DNA from: a virus
Virus record (IMG/VR): IMGVR_UViG_3300047443_000094
Coordinates: 1 to 59,716 of that record
Reading direction: 5' to 3' (one strand)
DNA: 59,716 nucleotides
Below, piece after piece: positions 33,901-42,900 of this stretch. The translations under genes and the position numbers were made by a program. Each line of letters begins with the position of its first letter. The stretch's first letter is position 1. Below the pieces are notes generated by a model, which was not told where the DNA came from, made no database searches, and saw only the letters and a list, made by a program, of their open reading frames with translations.

Positions 33901-36900
33901 CATCAGATGGCGAAAGCCGCAGCAAGCGGCCAGCGGTCGATGAAAATCTAGAGCAGGGTCCGTTCGGCCCGATTCTTCGCGGCTACGAAGGCAAGTGGCG
34001 GGAAGCAGCGCTAGAGCTCGAGCGCCGCCAGACCGGCGACGCGATCGGCGCTCTCTCGCATCCAGACGTAGGGCCCATCGATCTCGTTTGGGGGAATGCC
34101 GGCACGAACGCGAGCAACGGAGCTGGCCTCGCCAAGCTGATTGCATGGCACCCGGAAGTGCTCGGCAATCTCCAAGGTTTCATCGATCGTCTTCACGTTG
34201 ACAAGGATCGCAGCACCACTCGTCGCATCCAGCTCAGTGACGAGAGCGGCAATGCCGGTGTGCGTCTCGACTATGACGGCACCGCGAAAACATGGCTGCT
34301 GACTGCTTTTGAAAATGGTTCGCGGCGCTCTGAGAAAAGTTCACGCCGTCTCAGCGCTTTGTGGGGTGACCGGCCTGCGTCGGCCCCGCCGCGAACAGAT
34401 GAGAATATATCGGATCAGTTGCGCGATGTCCAATCCGCCGCGGTGCCGGCACAGCAGCGCGCAGTTGACTACACGTTGTCTGCCGACGACAACCTCGGCG
34501 AGGGCGGTCAGAAGGCCAAGTTTGCTGGCAACGTCGCTGCGATCAGGCTACTGCGCACCCTCGACGAAGAGAAGCGCCCGGCAACCCGTGACGAACAGGC
34601 AGTGCTTGCAAAGTGGGTAGGCTGGGGCGGATTACGCCAGGCATTCGCCCGCGAAGATGGTTCTGTTGCCAAGGGATGGGAGAAGCAGGCGGCCGAATTG
34701 AAGGGCCTGCTTTCACCGGAGGAATACAGCGCCGCCGAATCCTCGACGCGCAACGCGCACTACACCGCGGCCGAAGTCGTGTCTGCGATTTGGGACATTG
34801 CACGGAAGCTTGGTTTCAAGGGCGGGCAGGTGCTCGAACCGTCGGTGGGCGCTGGCAACTTCCTCGGCCTGATGCCGGGGGATGTCCGGAACGCGGCAAA
34901 GGTGACTGGCGTCGAGCTCGATCGCGTTACCGGCGGTATCGCGAAGAACCTCTATCCCAGCGCCAACATCCAGACCCCGATGGGCTTCGAAAAGCTCTCG
35001 GTGCCTGATAGCTATTTCGATCTAGCGATCGGCAACCCGCCTTTCGGCAGCGAAAAGGTATACGACAAGGACCGTCGTCACCTAAACAAGCTGTCTATTC
35101 ATAATTTCTTCTTCGCAAAGAGTGTCGACGCTCTGCGCCCGGGTGGCGTGTTGGCGATGGTTGTCACCAACCGCTTCCTCGATGGTCAGTCAGCCGCGGC
35201 GCGAAACCTCATCGCGAAACAGGCCGATCTCGTCGCGGCAATTCGCCTGCCGAATAACGCGTTCCTCAAGAATGCAGGTACCGAGGTAACCACGGATATC
35301 GTCATTCTCCGCAAACGCCTTGCCGGCGAGGCACCATCGTCGAGCCAATGGCTTGGTGTGTCCGACTATCGCGGGCGTGACGGTAACGTGGTCCCGCTCA
35401 ATGACTACTTCGTTGCGCATCCCGAGATGATGCTCGGCGAGTTCGGCGCGTTCGGCTCGATGTATGGGCCAGATGAGCCAGCGCTGATCGCGCGTGGGGG
35501 CCAGGACACGCCGGCCGAGCTCGCGAAGGCTATCCGCAGCCTTCCCGAAAACATCATGGTGGAGCCCGGTCACGTTGCCACAGAGACCGTGTCAGTGCCG
35601 GAGACGGTCAACGACGTGCAGGTTGGCTCGATGTTTGCGGCTCCGGATGGAACCATCCACCAGCGCCTTTCCGATTCAATCGGGCAAGCGCAGTCTGCTG
35701 CCGTTGCTTTCCCGAATGAGACGGCAAAGGAACGTGTGTCGGGCATGGTGCGCGTGCGTGACGCCTTCGCCCGGCTGCGTCGTGCGCAGATTGACGAGAA
35801 GGCTACCGACCAGCAGATCGAGAACCTCCGCAACCGGCTCAACACTCTCTACGACGGGTTCGTCAAGAAACACGGCCCGATCAATGCGGACGCCAACAAG
35901 CGGCTGTTTCGCGATGATCCCACTTGGCCCCAAATTTCGGCACTGGAGCAGGGTTTCGATAAGGGTATCAGCGCTACCGTTGCGAAGGCGACCGGCGAGA
36001 AGGCAACGCCAGCATCGGCGCAAAAAGCAGCGATCTTCTCGAAGCGAACCCAGCAGCCGTACCGCCGCCCGACGTCGGCCAGCAGTGCCAAGGACGCTCT
36101 CGCGACCATCCTTAATGATCTTGGCCGGGTTGATCTGGACGCAATGTCTCGGCTCTACGGCAAGCCCTCGGACGCGATTGTCAGCGAGCTTGGCCCACTT
36201 CTCTATAAAACCCCGTCGGGCGCATATGAGACGGCGGACGCCTATCTCTCCGGTAATGTGAAGCAAAAGCTCGCCGAGGCGGAGCGCGCCGCCGAGCAGG
36301 ATTCGGACTTCCGCCGGAACATCAACGCTCTGCGTGACGTGCAGCCGGCCGATATCGAGGCGATCGACATCGATGTTAAGCCCGGTTCACCCTGGGTGCC
36401 GGCGAAGCACATCGAGGACTTCATCAAGCATGTTGCTCAGTCCTCAGTGAAGCCGAAGGCCTACTATTCCGCAGCGAATGCCAAGTGGGTGCTCGACGTT
36501 CCGTCGCCCGCTTCGGCGGCTCAGACACAATGGGGCACCGATCGCGCCAGCGTTGACACCGTCCTCAGTGCGGTGATGAACGGTCAGTCCATCACGATCT
36601 CAGACCGGATGAACGACGGCACGACGGTCCTCAATCAGCCGGCAACCGAAGCAGCGAACGAGAAGGCGGAGCGCGTAAAGGCGGAATGGCGCCGTTGGTT
36701 GTGGGATAATGACGCCCGCCGCGATGAGCTGGCGCGGCTCTACAACGACACCTTCAACACCGACGTCATGCGAAGCTTTGACGGCGGGCACCTCACGCTG
36801 CCGGGCAAGGTTGGTGACGACATCATTTCCTTCCGGCCGCATCAGAAGAACTTCGTATGGCGGTCGCTGCAATCCGGAACGGCATTGGCCGACCATACCG

Positions 36901-39900
36901 TGGGCGCGGGTAAAACCTTCGCCGCAATCGCGTCGGCGATGGAAAAGCGCCGCATCGGCCAGGCACGCAAGCCCATGTTTGTCGTACCGAACCATCTCGT
37001 TGGGCAGTGGGCGGCGGATTTCGTTCGCCTCTATCCGGGCGCGAAAGTTTTGGCCGCCACGAAAAAGGATTTCGAGAAGGATAACCGCAAGCGGCTATTT
37101 GCCCGCGTCGCCACCGGTGACTGGGACGCCGTCATTGTCGCCCACTCCTCTTTCGGCAAGATCGGGATCGACCCGAACTACGAAAGCCGATTCATCCAGC
37201 AACAGATGGATGATCTCGAACAGTCCATCGGGGAGCTGCGGCGTAACACCGGCGAGAAGTCGCGGAACGTCGCCCAGCTCACCAAATGGCGCGACAACCT
37301 CAAGGCCAAGATGGAACGGCTGCTGGATGCCGGCAAGAAGGACGATGGCCTCACGTTCGACGAGCTCGGCGTTGACGCCCTCTATGTCGACGAGGCGCAT
37401 GAGTTCAAAAACCTCGCTTTCGCCACATCCATGAACCGCGTTGCCGGTCTCGGCAATCAGGCGGGCAGCCAGAAGGCGTCCGACCTTTATATGAAGAGCC
37501 GGTTCATCCTCGAAAAGACCGGCGGCAATAACGTGGCGTTTCTCACCGGAACGCCGCTCAGCAACACCATGGCCGAGATGTTCACCGTTCAGCGGTACCT
37601 CGACGAGAAGGCGCTGCGCAATCTCGGTGTCGCGCATTTCGATGCCTGGGCAAGAGTGTTCGGCGAGGTAGTCAGCGATTGGGAGCTCTCGCCGAGCGGT
37701 CAGTACAAGCTCAACAGCCGGTTCGCCAAGTTCGTGAACATGCCCGAGCTGATGCAGCGCTATCTCAGCTTCGCCGACGTCATCACCAACGACGACATCA
37801 AGGCGCAGCTGGCTGCGATCGGCAAGAAGCTGCCGCTGCCGAAGGTGAAGGGCGGCAAGCCGACGAACATCACCGTCGAACGCTCGCCAGATCAGGCAGC
37901 CTTCATTGGCGAGGGCAAGGCAGACGAAAACGGTAACCTCGAGTTCCCGAAGGGCTCCCTCGTGCACCGCGCCGAAAATCTGCCGAAGAAGGCGGAGAAG
38001 GGCGCCGATAACATGCTGAAGGTTATGTCGGATGCCCGCAAGGCGGCGCTCGACATGCGCCTGATCGATCCCGCTTATTCGGATCATCCGGGCTCGAAGG
38101 TCCATGTCTCCGCCGACAACATCAAGCGCATCTACGATCGCTGGAGCGGGGACCGCGGCACGCAGCTGGTGTTCATCGACCTCTCGACGCCGAAGAAGGC
38201 TCGCGCCCGTGAAGAGGCGGAGCTCCGTGCCCTGATCCAGAAGGCAGACGAGGGCGACGAGGCGGCGCAGGAAAAGCTCGACAACATGTCGCCCGATGAC
38301 TTCCTCGCGCTGCAGAGCACGTTCTCGGTCTACGATGATCTTCGCGAGAAGCTGATTTCCCGCGGCATCCCTGCCGATGAGATCGCCTTCATCCACGACG
38401 CCAACACCGAGGCGCAGAAGGAAGAACTGTTCGGAAAGGTCCGATCAGGCCGCGTCCGAGTCCTTCTCGGTTCAACGCCGAAGATGGGCGCCGGCACCAA
38501 CGTTCAGAACCGTCTCGTTGCGCTCCATCACCTCGATGCGCCGTGGCGTCCGTCCGACCTCGAACAGCGCGACGGCCGTGGTATCCGCCAGGGCAATGAG
38601 CTCTATGGACAGGATCCGGACAACTTCGAAATCGAAATCCTTCGCTACGCGACGAAGAACACCCTCGATGCGCGCCAGTGGCAGGGCATCGAGGCGAAGG
38701 CTCGGTTTATCCAGCAGGTCCGCAAGGGCAATCTGAAAACCCGCGAGATCGAGGACATCGCCGGCGAGGCAGCGAACGCGGCCGAGATGAAGGCTGCGGC
38801 CTCCGGCAATCCTCTCATTCTCGAAGAGATGGAAACCCGCCGTAAGCTCCGCCAGCTTGAAGGCCAATCGGTCGAGCACGATCGCGAACAGCACCGTATC
38901 AAGGGCAAGATCAGGTCGCTCAAGCAGGAGGCCGACGAGATCGAAGCGCGCTCGATCTCCGTGCAGAAGGATGCGGAGCGGGCGGAGGCGATTGCCGACA
39001 AGCCATTTGAGGCGACGATCGGCGGTCAGAGCTTCGATAAGCCGAAGGAATTCGGTGCCGCAATAGCCGCGGCCATGCGCAAGGAGCTGATCGACCACGC
39101 CGGCGACACGGAACTCGGTAAGTATGGCGATTTCACGCTGTCGATCGAGCACCAGTATGATCGGGCGTTCGAAGTCACGGTATCTGGCGATCGTGACTAT
39201 CAGGTGCACGTCCAGGATGCTGCCGACGTTGACGCGACCGGTCTCGGCATGCGCGTGATCAACACCGTCAAGAAGCTCTCGACGGTGCCCCAGTTGGACC
39301 GCGATCGCGCGACAGAGGCGAGGGGGCAGATCCCGGCGCTTGAAAAGCAACTCGGCCCGTGGAAGCACGCCGAAGAGCTCACAGACACATCTGCGCGCCA
39401 TCGCCGTATTCTCGATGCACTGAAGCCAAAGCAGAAGGGTGCTGCAAACGCTGCCGTGGCAAAGCGCCCCGATCCAGTTGTTCGTGGCGACGGCCGGTTC
39501 AAGGAGGCGCAGGCTCCGGAGCGTGGCGAGGGCGAGAGCTACGCCGATTGGGCCCGCCGCATTGTCATGGAGAATGGCCGATCGAGCGGTCACGAGTATC
39601 TCGTTGCGATTGACGATGACGGTTCGACGATTGAGTTCGGTACGGCCGGCGATCCACGCTACACCGGCATGAGCAACAAGCTCGCCTCGGCAATGGCGAA
39701 CCCGGATCGCAGCCTGGTGCTCTATCATAATCATCCGGCCGACACGCCGCTTAGCGCCCAGGACATCGCCGCGACCGTTTACCCCGGCGTGCACCAGATC
39801 TACGCGCTCGGGCATAATGGCTACGATACCGTTGGTGGCATGACATCCGCGGCAAGGGACTATCTTTCTGCCAGCCCGAATATCACGCGGGACAGCCTCA

Positions 39901-42900
39901 CCTTCTCGAACAATCTTGCGACGATTTCCTATGAGGTCGAGCCCTATCTCGCCAACCTCGTGAAGGAGCGCCGTATCACCGAAGCACAGGCCAAAGAGGC
40001 ATTCCATCACTTTGCAGCGATTGTGGCTAACCGAGCCGGCATCATCGACTTTTCAACGAGCAGGCCTTATAACCCGTCAATTGTTCCGGGGCTTGATCGG
40101 AAAATTGACGAAGCCGCTCTGAAACTCGCGAGGGCATTCTTCAAAAATGGAAAACCAGATCCAAGCAGTCCAGGGACTAATCGATCCTCCAACGCCGTTC
40201 GACACGTTGCAGGCATGGAAGGATTGGGCTCAGTCGATCAGCAAGTGGCCGGCCCACGATCCGCAGCGACAGGTCTTTCTGAAGCAAGCACGCCAGATGA
40301 TTCAGGAAAAGTCGAAGGGCGAAAGCGCGTAACCGAAACGCGCGTCGTCAAGGAGCTCAATGGTAAGCTCATCGACATCCAGCCGACACTCCTGAAGACG
40401 GTCCCGCTGAACTATTTCACGGAACTCGCCCGGCCGAACATGACCGCTGTCGGAGACTACCTCCGCGTCAAGCGCCTCATGGACGCCTACCGTGGCACGA
40501 AGCATGCCGCCGCCGACGAGATCGCCGGGGAGTGGCTGAAATATGCCCGCCTCGGTTTCCTCGGCAAGGACAAGAGCCGGGCCCAGGAATTGGCGAACCT
40601 GATGCACAACAGCACGCTTGCTGGCGTCGATCCGAGCAAGACTGACGAGGAGACCACGAAAAAGCCCGGATATGAGCTGCTACGGAAGCAGTATATGGCG
40701 ATGCCGGAGAAGGGCAGGCAGCTCTATCGGAGTGTCCGCGACGCCTACAAGAAACAGGCGCTCGAGCTCGACGATATCCTTCTCGATAATGTGAGGAAGG
40801 CCCAGCAGATCGCCCACGATCGCGCCGAGGCTCGCTATCGCAAGACCATGGAGAAAATCAGGGACAGTGGACTGACGGGCATCGATCGGCGCAATGCCGA
40901 AGAAGATGCAGCAAGTGCACACAAGGCGGAGACGACGAAGGCCACGTGGGCGGCGAAGGCCCGGCTGACGAAGATGCGCATCGCGTTCGAGGCAAGCCGC
41001 GTCGAAGAGCCCTATTTCCCGCTTGGCCGCTTCGGACGGTATTTCGTCACCCAGCGCGATATTGACGGCAGGGTTTTGAGTTTCTCGAAGTTCGAGACGG
41101 CCGCGGCCCGTGACCGTTTTGCGGCGGAGCTGAGCCGTGGTGCTGGCGGCGCCAAGGTCGAGGTGGGTGTGATGGAGGCGGGGAGCGATCTTCGCAAAGC
41201 CATGGATCCGCGCATTGTTGCCGAGATCGAAGAAATTCTCGGTGGCGCAGGCGTCGGCAACGACATCATGGATCAGATCTGGCAGCGCTATCTGGAAAGC
41301 ATGCCGGACCTTTCGGCTCGCAAGCGTTTCATCCATCGCCAGGGCACCGCAGGCTTCACCGGCGACGCGTTGCGGGTGTTCTCGTCGCACATGTTCCACA
41401 GCGCCCACCAGATCGCGCGGCTGAAGTACGGGCTTGAGTTGCAGGAGCTCACCGGTCAGGCCATGGATCAGGCAAAGGAGAGCGACGATCAGACCCGTGG
41501 CGTTACGCTCGCCAACGAGCTGTCGAAGCGCCATGAGTGGGTGATGAACCCGACCGGCAGCAAGGTCGCGCAGACCATGACGAGCACTGCCTTTGTGTGG
41601 TTCCTCGCAGCCTCACCGGCCGCTGCCGCCGTCAACATGACGCAGACTGTTATGCTCGGCCTGCCGATCCTGTCGGCGAAGTTCGGCAGCTTCGCCAAGG
41701 CAGGCGCGGCGCTCGCGCAGGCGTCCATGGATACGGTCAGAGGCCGCGGCTCGATCGTCAACGGCAACCTCTCGAAGGACGAAAAGGCAGCGATCAAGGC
41801 CTTCTATGAATCGGGCCTGATCGACCGGACGCAGAGCCACGATCTTGCAGGCGTCGGCGAGACCGGTGTGGAGTACACGCCGCTGCGGGCCCGGGTGATG
41901 GGTGTTATCTCCTGGGCGTTCCACCGTGCCGAGGTCTGGAACCGAGAAGTGACGGCGCTGGCGGCCTATCGCATGGCGCGTGACGCAGGCGAAACGATGT
42001 CGGCGGCGATCGACACCGCGCACGATCTGACGTGGAAGACGCACTTTGACTATGCGAACTCCTCCCGGCCTGCCGTGTTGCAGAACGACCTTGCCAAGGT
42101 CGCTCTCGTCTTCCGCCAGCACAACATCAACATGCTCTATCGGCTGTTCCGGGATGTTCAGCAATCCATGAAGGGTGAAACCGCCCAGGCGCGCAAGGAG
42201 GCGCGCTATCAACTCGCCGGCGTCGTCGGCATGATGTCGCTGATGGCGGGCGTCTCGGGCACCGTTGGCTTCCATCTGCTGATGGGGCTCGCCGGTATGG
42301 TGTTCGGCGACGATGACGATCCAATGGATTTCGAAACGCAGTTTAAGGCCAACGTCATTGATATCCTCGGGCCCGAGCTCGGTGGCGTAGTGTTGAATGG
42401 TGTGCCAGGTCACTACCTCGGCATTGATCTTTCGAGCCGGATCGGCATGCCGGACTTGTGGTTCCGTTCTCCGTCTCGCGACCTGCAGGGCAAGGACGAG
42501 TACCAATACTGGCTCACGCAGACGCTCGGCGCGACTGCGGGGCTCGGGGAGACGCTCTACACCGGTGGCAGCCTGATCTATGACGGCGATGTTGCCCGTG
42601 GCATTGAGATGATGGCGCCCAAGGCGATTCGCGACCTGATGAAATCCTACCGCTACGCCAGCGAAGGGCTGGCGACCATCGGCGGGGATCAGGTGCTGCC
42701 GGCCGATGAGATGGGCTATCATGACATCGTTGCGCAAGCGCTCGGCTTCAACCCGGCAAGGGTCGCGGAGACGTGGGACCGTAACACGGCATTGAAGAAC
42801 GCGGAGCGGCGCGTGCTCGACGAGCGTCAGCGCCTGGTCAACAAGTTCGCGATGGCAGCCATGTCACAGGATGATGGTGCGATCGATGATGCCGTGAAGG

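Noticed and set aside
37095-38396. A 433-aa minus-strand frame and several other long antisense frames within the giant gene
   Set aside because: They mirror the codon pattern of the giant protein in high-GC DNA, have no ribosome sites and show no family motifs.
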